Shown one piece after another: positions 1 through 7,182 of a DNA stretch of 64,000 nt (its first letter is position 1; every line of letters begins with the position of its first letter). A program made the position numbers and the translations under genes. The notes below the pieces were generated by a model. That model saw only the letters and a list, made by a program, of their open reading frames with translations. It had not been told where the DNA came from and made no database searches. The stretch is from a virus, in the IMG/VR virus record IMGVR_UViG_3300035698_011327, positions 1 through 64,000 of that record. One strand, given 5' to 3'.

Positions 1-118
1 ACACCCTAACGTAGGCATGAAATCTCATGAGGGTGTTTATTATGGCTACCATAAAATAAACACCCTAACGTAGGCATGAAATCTCATGAGGGTGTTTATT
101 ATGGCTACCATAAAATAA
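1..118 (+). repeat. Two tandem 59-bp terminator/leader repeats
   Basis: The same 59-bp unit occurs at 1-59 and 60-118, and a third identical copy lies at 848-906. Each unit holds an ACACCCT/AGGGTGT stem with an inner CATGA/TCATG stem, followed by TTTATTAT, so it can act as an intrinsic terminator. It ends in CATAAAATAA, an A-rich segment that leads into a promoter. The repeats therefore look like insulating terminator-promoter cassettes in front of early genes. Confidence 0.85.
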
Positions 119-121
119 ACA

Positions 122-150
122 TATACTCCTATACTGTCCCGTAGTATAGT
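122..150 (+). promoter_or_regulatory. Promoter TATACT-N17-TATAGT
   Basis: A -35-like TATACT (122-127) and a -10-like TATAGT (145-150) are 17 bp apart, directly after the A-rich end of the repeat cassette. The same arrangement recurs at 910-938, where the boxes are TTTACT and TATAAT. Confidence 0.65.
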
Positions 151-193
151 ATCTTATAAGGTAAATTTAGAATCAGGAAGGGGGTGACTAAAT

Positions 194-529
194 ATGATTA
201 AAGACTACGCTGTAACCGAATGGCTCGGAGATTATCCTCTGGAGAACCAGTCCTTATGGAATAAAGAGTTCAGCGACCTAGAGTATGCTACGACTCTGGC
301 CGAAGCCACTTATAAGATCGGTCTCCATAAGTACGGGTACGAGCACGAATCGAACGACTGCGGTAAATCCTTTCGCCAGTCTTATTACGTTCTGGTTCAA
401 GAGGTAACTGATTTTAGCGTGGATGGTGTACTGTCTAAAGAAGTCTGGAAGGAAGCGGCAGGTATCACTAATATCGGAAACTTAGGTGGAGCGGCATTGG
501 CCAGGTTTTTATCTAAATGGGAGGACTAA
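194..529 (+). CDS. Small protein of unknown function
   Basis: The 111-residue product is acidic and has no family I recognise. The ATG is 10 nt after a GAAGGGGGTGA ribosome site and is the first gene after the 122-150 promoter. It is followed 2 nt later by a small basic gene. Its place behind a terminator-insulated promoter suggests an early, host-directed protein, but this is inference from position only. Confidence 0.75.
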   Translation: MIKDYAVTEWLGDYPLENQSLWNKEFSDLEYATTLAEATYKIGLHKYGYEHESNDCGKSFRQSYYVLVQEVTDFSVDGVLSKEVWKEAAGITNIGNLGGAALARFLSKWED

Positions 530-531
530 CG

Positions 532-684
532 ATGGCGGTTAAAGTATCAGATAAGCAAAAATATGATTACCTGCGAATCCAGGTAACGAAGAAACTGGTA
601 GTCATGCGCCGAAGAAAAAAGCAGAAGGAAGATGGCCCTGAAGAGAGGGCAGTCTTAAAAGACTTTTTCCGGCACTTTAAGTAA
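532..684 (+). CDS. Small basic protein, unknown
   Basis: This 50-residue frame starts at ATG 532, three bases after the previous stop, and has the ribosome site GGGAGGAC inside the upstream gene. The protein is strongly basic (MRRRKKQKE in the middle) and probably soluble. The tight coupling to the upstream gene supports it. No family is recognised. Confidence 0.6.
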   Translation: MAVKVSDKQKYDYLRIQVTKKLVVMRRRKKQKEDGPEERAVLKDFFRHFK

Positions 685-718
685 ACGGTGAACTAACTTC
701 TGGAAGGGGGTGATTTCT

Positions 719-811
719 GTGATATATGATTCCGCTGTAAGAATAGCATCGTGCGTTATCATCGGCTATGGCCTTGTAATGGGCATGGTTCTGGTGATTC
801 TGACCTACTAA
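719..811 (+). CDS. 30-residue single-pass membrane peptide
   Basis: A GTG start at 719 follows GGAAGGGGGTGATTTCT. The product is almost wholly a hydrophobic segment (VIIGYGLVMGMVLVILTY at its end), so it would be a one-helix inner membrane peptide. Such peptides are common in early phage regions. No specific role can be given. Confidence 0.5.
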   Translation: MIYDSAVRIASCVIIGYGLVMGMVLVILTY

Positions 812-819
812 GTGAATAG

Positions 820-838
820 CCTACCCCTAGAGAGGGTG
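820..838 (+). terminator. Hairpin downstream of early genes
   Basis: AGCCTACCC pairs with GGGTGGGCT across a short loop just after the 719-811 gene. There is no U-run, so it may be a processing or weak termination hairpin placed just ahead of the third 59-bp cassette. Confidence 0.4.
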
Positions 839-847
839 GGCTGGAGT

Positions 848-906
848 ACACCCTAACGTAGGCATGAAATCTCATGAGGGTGTTTATTATGGCTACCATA
901 AAATAA
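848..906 (+). repeat. Third identical 59-bp terminator/leader repeat
   Basis: This copy is identical to 1-59 and 60-118. Like them it carries the ACACCCT/AGGGTGT hairpin, the U-rich tail and the A-rich upstream element, and it is again followed by a promoter and then a gene with a GGGGGTGA ribosome site. Confidence 0.85.
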
Positions 907-909
907 ACA

Positions 910-938
910 TTTACTCCTATAATGACCCGTAGTATAAT
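910..938 (+). promoter_or_regulatory. Promoter TTTACT-N17-TATAAT
   Basis: TTTACT (910-915) and TATAAT (933-938) are spaced 17 bp. This is the cleanest copy of the promoter type that recurs through the window. Confidence 0.75.
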
Positions 939-984
939 TACTTATAAGGGATAAGGAATTCAGTAAACGGAAGGGGGTGATTAC

Positions 985-1347
985 ATGCCAGCTTTAAAAG
1001 AAGGAGAAAGATGGAGCGCAGGTTACGGAGTAGGCGATCTGGAAGGAGTTTTTTCAGGAGTCATAGACCTCTCAGGTAATCGTCATAAAGACGGCTATAT
1101 CGACGGTACGTTCATTTTCACGGACGACGCAGGATTTCGCCCATGCGATATAACGGACGCTATGCTCGATAATGCTCGTAAGGGAAACGGTACTCACGAG
1201 TCCGTAAAGGGTGCTTACGCTGTGATCGATCTCTCTAATAATCCAGAATCATTAGAGGAGAACGGTCTTTCCAGCGCCGACGCAGAGGAGTTAGCGAAAG
1301 CGATGAGCGTAATCTGTAAGCACATTAAGCGTCAGCTTATATTCTAA
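985..1347 (+). CDS. Unknown early protein
   Basis: The 120-residue acidic soluble protein starts at an ATG after GGAAGGGGGTGATTAC. It is the only gene between the 910-938 promoter and a strong terminator at 1355, so it is a monocistronic early unit. No family is recognised. Confidence 0.8.
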   Translation: MPALKEGERWSAGYGVGDLEGVFSGVIDLSGNRHKDGYIDGTFIFTDDAGFRPCDITDAMLDNARKGNGTHESVKGAYAVIDLSNNPESLEENGLSSADAEELAKAMSVICKHIKRQLIF

Positions 1348-1354
1348 CTTTAAC

Positions 1355-1384
1355 AGGGTAAGGGCGAAAGCCCTCACCCTTTCC
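1355..1384 (+). terminator. Intrinsic terminator
   Basis: AGGGTAAGGGC and GCCCTCACCCT pair around a GAAA tetraloop, followed by TTCC. It lies 8 nt after the stop of the 985-1347 gene. Confidence 0.7.
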
Positions 1385-2081
1385 TCACCCTTTGGCCCCC
1401 ATGCGGTCTCATGCTAACCTGTCTAACAGGGGTGTCAGGACATAACTACAGGTCGGCAGCCTATAATCAGCGTACTTAGTCATATGTCTTGGGTAGGTGA
1501 CACACGTTTCATGCCTACTCATGCTACCAAAAATCACGCAATCACTATGTTAGTTGTGTCTGAATTTGGAATGACTGGGTAATGACCGCTACGATGATAG
1601 TGGTATTGTTGTGACAATAAAAAAGCGTTTACTTTCACGAGTAAACAGGTTACTTTATCTAATGAATACGGTGTGATGTGAGTGAATGAACGGTGGATGA
1701 ACGGTGAAAGGTGCGTACGGGGCCAGACAGGCAAGGGGGCAGTGCTGGTGTTGCACGCCCCACGTCACCCATACAAACAAACATAAGCACGTCACCCATA
1801 CAAACAAACATAAGCACGTCATACTCATTAACATTACACGTGACACGCATCCATACAAATAAACATAAGCAAAACCACTAACACGGATACACCTTAGCAT
1901 CCAAGTTACATACACCCTTAGCATCCAAGCCTTACACGCTTTGATATATAAAGCAGACACGTATAGATTAAGATAGGTACACGGATATAACTATATAGGG
2001 AGTCAATAGGGTCAAAAGGTATAGTCTGTATAGGGATAGTAGTTGGTGCTTTAGGGGTGTCTTTTTAGGGAGATAGCTGAT
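1385..2081. other. Gene-poor regulatory or origin-like stretch
   Basis: About 700 bp has no coding frame with a believable start. It holds a weak promoter-like TTTACT at 1628-1633 inside a GTTTAC/GTAAAC dyad, tandem 27-bp repeats at 1761-1814 and a second repeat pair at 1892-1929. Frames on the minus strand here are low-complexity products of the repeats and lack ribosome sites. An origin or a partition/regulatory site is possible. Confidence 0.5.
1761..1929. repeat. Iteron-like repeat cluster
   Basis: A 27-bp unit starting CACGTCACCCATACAAAC is repeated exactly at 1761-1787 and 1788-1814, with a diverged copy at 1844-1869. A second unit, CCTTAGCATCCAAG, occurs at 1892-1905 and 1916-1929. 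Directly repeated, A/C-rich sites in a non-coding stretch resemble initiator-protein binding arrays. No initiator gene is identified. Confidence 0.6.
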
Positions 2082-2192
2082 ATGGGTATTTGGGAGAAGG
2101 TTTTGCTTGGATGCTTTAATGTAATAATGATAGTGATTGGATGCTATGTCGTGATAGTTGGTGGGGCTGTTTATGCTTGGATATTTGGGTGA
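2082..2192 (+). CDS. 36-residue membrane peptide
   Basis: ATG 2082 follows TTTAGGGAGATAGCTGAT. The peptide is a single hydrophobic helix (NVIMIVIGCYVVIVGGAV) flanked by short tails, so it probably sits in the inner membrane. No family is recognised. Confidence 0.5.
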   Translation: MGIWEKVLLGCFNVIMIVIGCYVVIVGGAVYAWIFG

Positions 2193-2297
2193 AGGCACGG
2201 TGGAAAACGTGATAACAAGGTGGAAATTGGAACAAGGTGAATAATAACAAGGTGTTATGAAGGAATTGGGGGTGAGGGATTGGGTGAAAGGGAATGG

Positions 2298-2318
2298 TAA
2301 AAGAGCGATGCTCTTTTA
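2298..2318 (+). terminator. Hairpin TAAAAGAGC/GCTCTTTTA
   Basis: A perfect 9-bp stem with a 3-nt loop ends in a T-rich strand, a compact terminator-like shape between small genes. Confidence 0.5.
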
Positions 2319-2417
2319 TGTCGGGTGTTTAGAGGAGTGATAGTGTGGGTGGATTTAGATATACTATAGTTTTGGTAGGTGAAGAAGGAATGACTTGCTT
2401 ATGGTGGAGATAACAAC

Positions 2418-2501
2418 GTGAGAACATTAGAGATTGTAAAAGAAACGCAGGGAATTAAGGCTTTACTTCCAATCGGTAATATAGTAAATATAGGTTGGTA
2501 A
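2418..2501 (+). CDS. Possible 27-residue peptide
   Basis: A GTG start follows GGAGATAACAAC and the frame stops at 2501. It is short, with no recognisable features. It is listed because the ribosome site is fair and the surroundings are otherwise empty from 2193 to 2531. It could be chance. Confidence 0.25.
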   Translation: MRTLEIVKETQGIKALLPIGNIVNIGW

Positions 2502-2531
2502 AGAGAATATACTATATGAAAACGAGATGTT

Positions 2532-2990
2532 ATGTCTAAATTTATTAAGCTACATGGGAAGCGAGACGTTGGTGGGAAAGGGAATCTTGTACTCGTCAAT
2601 GTCAATGCGATAAAACACGTCCTTGTCTCCTATGATAAAAGCAGAGGAGAGTGCTATACAAAAGTAAGAACATCCGATGAAGTAAGCGTTGGAGTGAAAG
2701 AAACAGTCGAAGAAGTGTGGGCGATGTTAAATGATACACCTAATAATGATAACGATGCTCAAAGAGACAGGCTGAGTAGGAGGATGGATGTAGAACAAGA
2801 GAATAATCAGTACGAAGAAGTATCCTTTGATGGTGCGAGCAAGTATGACCATACTACGATCTATCATTTTGGAGGGAGTGAGCTGTTTTACACGGTAGTA
2901 CAAGATGATTATAAGACCGTAACCAAGGCGATAAAGACTGCTATGGGTGAAGAAACTAATGGTAAGCTAACGAGGAGGATGGATAAATGA
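2532..2990 (+). CDS. RRMD-tagged protein of unknown function
   Basis: The 152-residue protein carries the motif RLSRRMD near residue 83 and KLTRRMDK as its last eight residues, so it has two copies of the tag seen at the C termini of several proteins here. The region around the first copy (2751-2841) is a 91-bp exact duplicate of 3650-3740. The fold repeats: the part before the tag and the part after it look like two related small domains. Its stop overlaps the next start (2987). Function is unknown. Confidence 0.75.
   Translation: MSKFIKLHGKRDVGGKGNLVLVNVNAIKHVLVSYDKSRGECYTKVRTSDEVSVGVKETVEEVWAMLNDTPNNDNDAQRDRLSRRMDVEQENNQYEEVSFDGASKYDHTTIYHFGGSELFYTVVQDDYKTVTKAIKTAMGEETNGKLTRRMDK
2751..2841 (+). 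repeat. 91-bp exact direct repeat, copy 1
   Basis: These 91 bases are identical to 3650-3740. They encode the tag RLSRRMD and the acidic stretch after it, in frame in both genes. Exact identity without silent changes means a recent duplication or gene conversion. Confidence 0.9.
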
Positions 2991-3220
2991 GGATATCAGA
3001 GACGGAGATGAATACAAAGACTATCGTGATCGGGAGGACTGAGTTTCTTGGAATGATACTTCGCCACATACAATATAAAGGCGTTAAGATACACGAGAAT
3101 GCTGCCGATGAAGTAACTTTTAATTTTAGCGATAGTTCACAAGCCTCTGCTTCTGAGCTTAAGCACGTAGTAGCTTCTTTCAAAGTAGCATCTATTGTCC
3201 GAGATGAAGAGAGCATTTAA
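2987..3220 (+). CDS. Small protein, unknown
   Basis: The 77-residue product starts at an ATG overlapping the upstream stop by 4 nt. Its pattern (a KTIVIGRTEF strand, then a long helix) resembles the short domains of the neighbouring tagged genes, so it may be an untagged paralogue. No known family. Confidence 0.65.
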   Translation: MRISETEMNTKTIVIGRTEFLGMILRHIQYKGVKIHENAADEVTFNFSDSSQASASELKHVVASFKVASIVRDEESI

Positions 3221-3222
3221 TC

Positions 3223-3462
3223 ATGGATACTACCCTTCCTAATATAATGTTCTTGACGTTAAGGAGCATGAGAAAGAGAGTAGGGATAATTTGTAGCAAC
3301 GTATCGTGCTATATTGATAACGTTGATTCTACTACAATTTGCTTTATTGGTGATCGTCAAGATAGCATAATCGTGCTGGAAAAGTTCGATGACATCACCT
3401 TTAAGCTGAGAAAAAGTGGAATCGATACTGCGGGAAGGAGGATGAGGAAGATTGATTGCTGA
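3223..3462 (+). CDS. Small protein with C-terminal RRMRKID motif
   Basis: The 79-residue product ends GRRMRKIDC, a variant of the RR[MIL]D tag. ATG 3223 lies directly after the upstream stop, and its 3' end overlaps the TTG start of the next gene. It probably shares the small alpha/beta domain of its neighbours. Function is unknown. Confidence 0.65.
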   Translation: MDTTLPNIMFLTLRSMRKRVGIICSNVSCYIDNVDSTTICFIGDRQDSIIVLEKFDDITFKLRKSGIDTAGRRMRKIDC

Positions 3463-4192
3463 GCCAAAAACGATAGTACTTACGTGGGAAGGTAACGGCA
3501 GCAAGGCGCACGTTCTAATCAATAGCATTGTCTATTATGAAAAGAGCGTATCGGATAAATATACATGCTTATATGTTGTGAATGGGACTAATCTCAGAGT
3601 AAAAGAATATTGCGCTGCTATAACAAGAATGATAGAAGGCACGCCATTGAACGATGCTCAAAGAGACAGGCTGAGTAGGAGGATGGATGTAGAACAAGAG
3701 AATAATCAGTACGAAGAAGTATCCTTTGATGGTGCGAGCACGATTGATAGGTTTGCTACCGAGAATGAAGATCCAAGAGAGCATCTTGATATAAACGATG
3801 TCGAGAATTTTAATGTCGATCCAAACCTCCTCCCCGACGAAGGGCAAACCAATGGTGAGACATTGATCGCAAGGATGGGTAGACTTGAAGATAGATTAGC
3901 CCAAACGACAGACCGTGGCGAACAAAGGCTATTGGCCGATGCGCTTGATAGCGTTAGGGAGGAGATCTCAAGCCGATTTGAAGCCAATGGCTATGATAAC
4001 CCATACCATGCCTTCTCTGCTACTGAAATTGCCAATAGGACTGAAACTGAACTTAGGGCAAGGATGGATATATTACCTAGCCTTGTTCTTGCTGCTGATA
4101 CTGAAGAAGAAGAAATCAGCCTTACTGAGGAGATAGAATTAATTGAAAACGAGTTATTAAGAATGGCGGTCAACGATGATACACCCTTCTAA
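3452..4192 (+). CDS. RRMD-motif protein with acidic helical C-terminal half
   Basis: A TTG start at 3452, within the end of the previous gene, gives 246 residues. Residues 1-60 form a small domain like those of the upstream genes. The tag RLSRRMD follows near residue 73, within the 91-bp duplicated segment. The remainder is acidic and helical, with ELRARMD and ARMGRLED sequences that resemble degenerate tag copies. It ends without a tag. It may be a scaffold or linker protein, but that is inference. Confidence 0.7.
   Translation: MIAEPKTIVLTWEGNGSKAHVLINSIVYYEKSVSDKYTCLYVVNGTNLRVKEYCAAITRMIEGTPLNDAQRDRLSRRMDVEQENNQYEEVSFDGASTIDRFATENEDPREHLDINDVENFNVDPNLLPDEGQTNGETLIARMGRLEDRLAQTTDRGEQRLLADALDSVREEISSRFEANGYDNPYHAFSATEIANRTETELRARMDILPSLVLAADTEEEEISLTEEIELIENELLRMAVNDDTPF
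3650..3740 (+). repeat. 91-bp exact direct repeat, copy 2
   Basis: Identical to 2751-2841 and in the same reading frame of a different gene, carrying the tag cassette. Confidence 0.9.
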
Positions 4193-4201
4193 AGGAAACC
4201 A

Positions 4202-4573
4202 ATGAGCATAATACTTGAAGATAGGATGGGACTACCACAGTTAAAGACAATCTCTGGATTCGTCGGTATCTGGAACCTATCAGAGGTATTAAACTTTGCT
4301 ATGATGTGGGGAAATGCTAATAACGTCACCGTCTCACCTCAATCAAAAGACATAAGGAGTGGTGCGTGGGGGTGCTTCGTAGCGATGACCGTTAGGATTA
4401 ACGACGAAATGGTTCAAAGGCAGTACGGACTTATTAAGTCTGCCACTGTTGAGGACTATATAAGCACCCTTATTGACGATGATTTGGTTATAGACAGCGT
4501 CAAAAGATCAAGAAAGCTTACCGTAGGTGAAGATGGGAGATTAAGCAGGAGAATCGATAAGGAGAATCTATGA
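4202..4573 (+). CDS. RRID-tagged protein, unknown
   Basis: The 123-residue product ends RLSRRIDKENL. ATG 4202 follows AAAGGAAACCA. The body has no recognised family. It closes the run of tagged genes from 2532, and its stop overlaps the start of the zinc protein at 4570. Confidence 0.75.
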   Translation: MSIILEDRMGLPQLKTISGFVGIWNLSEVLNFAMMWGNANNVTVSPQSKDIRSGAWGCFVAMTVRINDEMVQRQYGLIKSATVEDYISTLIDDDLVIDSVKRSRKLTVGEDGRLSRRIDKENL

Positions 4574-4770
4574 TTAAATGTCCGATGTGTAACGGTGAGG
4601 TAGATAAGATAATCTATTATGGGCTACCTCATAAATTCTGTAAAGACAGGGACTGTAACTGTATGTTTGGGTTCTTTGCTCTGTTTACTAAGTTCTTGCC
4701 GTTCAACGGGTGGGTAGTGGAGTACAAAAGCAACTACTTCGTAGCATTATTCTATTGGGTGAAAGGGTGA
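4570..4770 (+). CDS. Small zinc-ribbon-like protein
   Basis: The 66-residue product begins MIKCPMCNGEV and has a second cysteine group, FCKDRDCNCM, a likely zinc site. The C-terminal third is aromatic and hydrophobic. It overlaps the upstream stop by 4 nt, so translation is probably coupled. Confidence 0.65.
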   Translation: MIKCPMCNGEVDKIIYYGLPHKFCKDRDCNCMFGFFALFTKFLPFNGWVVEYKSNYFVALFYWVKG

Positions 4771-4774
4771 TAAA

Positions 4775-4981
4775 ATGAAAGAAAAGATCAGCAACTCAGG
4801 ATTCAAAATATGTAGAAGGTGCGAGTATATCATGCTTGCTTCTGTCGAAGCAGAAGGCGCTGACGGTAACTGGATAGAAATCAAGTGGGCGCACTGTTCT
4901 CACGAAGGCGGGAGCGTGCCTATAGCTGTACTAAAAAACTGTCCTTTGCTGGGGTCGCACGTACCAGACTTTAAAGCATAA
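4775..4981 (+). CDS. Small cysteine-containing protein
   Basis: The 68-residue product has CRRC near residue 14 and further Cys/His residues (HCSH, NCPL) that could hold zinc. It is the last gene of the operon. The next 150 bp are a promoter region. No family is recognised. Confidence 0.6.
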   Translation: MKEKISNSGFKICRRCEYIMLASVEAEGADGNWIEIKWAHCSHEGGSVPIAVLKNCPLLGSHVPDFKA

Positions 4982-5054
4982 TACTTCGGATCGGAAAGGC
5001 GTGTAAGTGCCTGGATTTCATGAAAAGTTTCTTATGAGTAGCATAAAATAACCC

Positions 5055-5083
5055 TTTACTTTCAGTACCTTATATATTATCCT
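5055..5083 (+). promoter_or_regulatory. Promoter TTTACT-N17-TATCCT
   Basis: TTTACT (5055-5060) and TATCCT (5078-5083) follow CATAAAATAA, and upstream is ATGAAAAGTTTCTTATG, which also precedes the 5360 promoter. The shared upstream block marks a recurring promoter cassette. Confidence 0.6.
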
Positions 5084-5128
5084 TATATAGTAGAAATATT
5101 ATGTACATAAAGGGGGGGGTGATTCTAA

Positions 5129-5320
5129 GTGTACGAGAAAATATGCGTTAGGTGTGAGGAGAGGCCAGTTAATATAGATGTCCGTGAGATAACGGGCAGA
5201 GATATTTGCGTCATATGCTGTATTAAAGGCTATAAGTTTGTGCTCGGCAAGGTATCGAGTGAAAATCGTGATCTACAGAAGATAGTGGATACCATGCGGA
5301 AGGGCGTCATAAAAGTCTGA
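5129..5320 (+). CDS. Small double CxxC zinc protein
   Basis: A GTG start follows AAAGGGGGGGGTGATTCTAA. The 63-residue product has CVRC and CVIC about 22 residues apart, a likely treble-clef or zinc-ribbon site. It lies alone between two promoters, just before the giant RNA. A DNA- or RNA-binding regulator is plausible. Confidence 0.65.
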   Translation: MYEKICVRCEERPVNIDVREITGRDICVICCIKGYKFVLGKVSSENRDLQKIVDTMRKGVIKV

Positions 5321-5359
5321 GCTTAATGAAAAGTTTCTTCTGCCGTCATAAAATAAGCC

Positions 5360-5388
5360 TTTACTTCACACCCTAAAAAAGGTATAAT
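5360..5388 (+). promoter_or_regulatory. Promoter of the large ncRNA, TTTACT-N17-TATAAT
   Basis: TTTACT (5360-5365) and TATAAT (5383-5388) have ideal spacing and the A-rich CATAAAATAA upstream. No coding frame follows for 1.3 kb, so the product should be RNA starting near 5395. Confidence 0.75.
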
Positions 5389-5394
5389 TAGGTA

Positions 5395-6572
5395 GTTTGA
5401 AAGACCTAGGACAGGCCTAGGCTCAGGACAGGGAATAAGCGAAGTGCGGAGCACGTAACGCCTCCCTAAGTTTAACATACCGATCTTGAAGCCTTCGTCG
5501 GTGCGGAAATAACCGTATATGTTAGACGGAGAGGACAGCGGAGGGATTAACACCGTTAAGGTAGTAATCCTGTTCTGAAAAGAACTTAGAGCCACCGGGA
5601 GTAAAAGAAAAGCATAAGTCGGAAAGACTGCTTTACAGAACTAACGTCCTACCTACAGTAAACTCTTACTGCGTTGGTGAGGGCTAGAACCCCGTGTATT
5701 GTATCCTTAATCTATCGTCTTCCCGCAGCAATCGGCACTTCTCGAAAACGTCAGAAATAAAGAATATTTGCTGACGATATGGCGTAGGCTATCTAACCTG
5801 AGGCCCTTTATAAACCGTGAGTTAGAAGTCAGATTCAGTCCCAACGCCGGTAAGAAGAAGCCACTTCCATAAAGTCTTTTCAATATTCTATCTCATACTC
5901 TACTACTGCGACTTCATACGGACGAAAAGATGGCTCGGAAAGGGAGAGTGTTTCTACAGCGATAACTTCCGTCCTTGAGGCAATCTGGTTTCAAGGGTAA
6001 GGAAAACCGTAGTGAACGATTAGTCTGAGCGTTAAGCCTTTAAATGGGAAAGCCATTAGTAGGTGCCTAGACAGCACGAAGTGGTTAGTAGCTGCCTAAT
6101 ACGTTGGGCTATGGAAATCGCCTTTTAATGATAAAGCCATCGAAAGTTTTACTGGATGATCCATCTTTGATTCTTTGAGTCCTCGTACCTACCCGTTGTA
6201 ACAGAGGATGATCGGGATGCGTTCTTACGTTGGTAGTAAGAAGTCTGGGTGGAAATAAAGTTAAATAAAATTTCAGATTTAGGTCAAGACCAACCGAGAG
6301 GTGAGTCCCTATCAAGACATAGGGGGAGACTGGTAACAAAAATTAGTAGGGCTTGAAACGATGAAAGCATAACGTCGGTGAGAAAGAAGCCGATAGTGTT
6401 AATAACCGTATCAAGGAACCGCTGTAGGTGACATAAACACTCAAGCTTCTTAATTTTCCCTCCGGTACGCTGAAAAGCGTACCCTACACTGTAAAGTGTA
6501 GTCCTTTCAACGTAGCTGTAAAAGCTACGTGTTGGTGGTTGGGGCATCCTTCATTGGGTGCCCCAATTACTG
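5395..6572 (+). ncRNA. Giant structured non-coding RNA (~1.18 kb), class not assigned
   Basis: From the promoter to a strong final hairpin (TTGGGGCA/TGCCCCAA, near 6539-6568) there is no credible gene on either strand. Many short stems with GNRA-type loops are visible: TTCT-GAAA-AGAA, GTACGCT-GAAA-AGCGTAC, CTACACT-GTAA-AGTGTAG, and CCCTAT/ATAGGG. A CGTCAG/CTGACG arm and an ACGTAGCT/AGCTACGT arm near the 3' end are also present. Size, ornate folding and a phage setting recall the GOLLD/ROOL type of giant phage RNAs, but the length is greater and I cannot match either. Group II intron domain V and rRNA signatures were not found. Confidence 0.7.
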
Positions 6573-6582
6573 CTTCTTGACG

Positions 6583-6707
6583 GGTTAAATAGGCACAGGG
6601 GTCACACAATTTAGTGTGGATGCCCTAGCTCTGCCGTGCTCTCCTTAGCAACACCTTTCCAAAGTCGGCTTGCGGCTAGCTTCATATGCTCCTGTGCCTA
6701 TTTAACC
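6583..6707 (+). ncRNA. Structured element closed by a perfect 17-bp stem
   Basis: Bases 6583-6599 and 6691-6707 are perfect complements (GGTTAAATAGGCACAGG on the 5' side). The 91-nt interior folds further: CACAC/GTGTG, CTAGC/GCTAG and GCCG/CGGC. It lies between the large RNA and the ribosome site of the 6736 gene, so it is either a separate RNA, a 3' domain of the large RNA, or a leader controlling that gene. Confidence 0.65.
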
Positions 6708-6735
6708 TGTTAACCCATAGAAAAGGAGAGTGATT

Positions 6736-7167
6736 ATGGAAAATGAAGCGAATGGATTCAAGAAAGAAATCGAGAACTATCAGTGTCCCGGTTGTATGTG
6801 CGGTTGTGACATAAGCTGCTTTGAGCCTAGTTTTCTAGGCGTAGGCTGTGGAAAGCACGTGCCTGGAACCCTTATTGTACCAGGGATAGGCAGAATATCT
6901 CTTGGTATGCCAAAAGGGTTCAACCGAATAGGGCCATTAGACACTAAAGATGGCAATATGAACCTGTATATCCTGCCACACCCCGATGAATTCGAATATG
7001 ATGACCTTAACGTTGTCGTGTGGAAACATCTGGATGAGCACGGGAACACATTAGCCCGTGGTATGACTCCACGGCTAAACCTGCCTTTCTTACACGTTCT
7101 TATTGGTGACTACATCGACGCTATTGGCGGCATCGATATAACATCTAAGCTAAAAGACCTTGACTAA
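6736..7167 (+). CDS. Cysteine-rich protein, unknown
   Basis: ATG 6736 is preferred to the in-frame GTG at 6730 because it sits 7 nt from AAAAGGAGAG. The 143-residue product has a dense cysteine cluster near residue 18 (CPGCMCGCDISC), likely metal-binding. It is the first gene downstream of the giant RNA and opens a long operon of genes with near-identical ribosome sites. Confidence 0.7.
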   Translation: MENEANGFKKEIENYQCPGCMCGCDISCFEPSFLGVGCGKHVPGTLIVPGIGRISLGMPKGFNRIGPLDTKDGNMNLYILPHPDEFEYDDLNVVVWKHLDEHGNTLARGMTPRLNLPFLHVLIGDYIDAIGGIDITSKLKDLD

Positions 7168-7182
7168 AAGGAGGTGATTGAA

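Noticed and set aside
1534-1960. Minus-strand frames over the repeat region
   Set aside because: They have no ribosome site, mutually overlap and translate the tandem repeats into low-complexity peptides.
5323-6547. Minus-strand frames inside the large RNA region
   Set aside because: No ribosome sites, no homology pattern, and the plus strand shows dense hairpins and a promoter.
5395-6572. Group II intron or rRNA-like origin of the large RNA
   Set aside because: I found no domain V, no GUGYG start and no familiar rRNA helices or loops.
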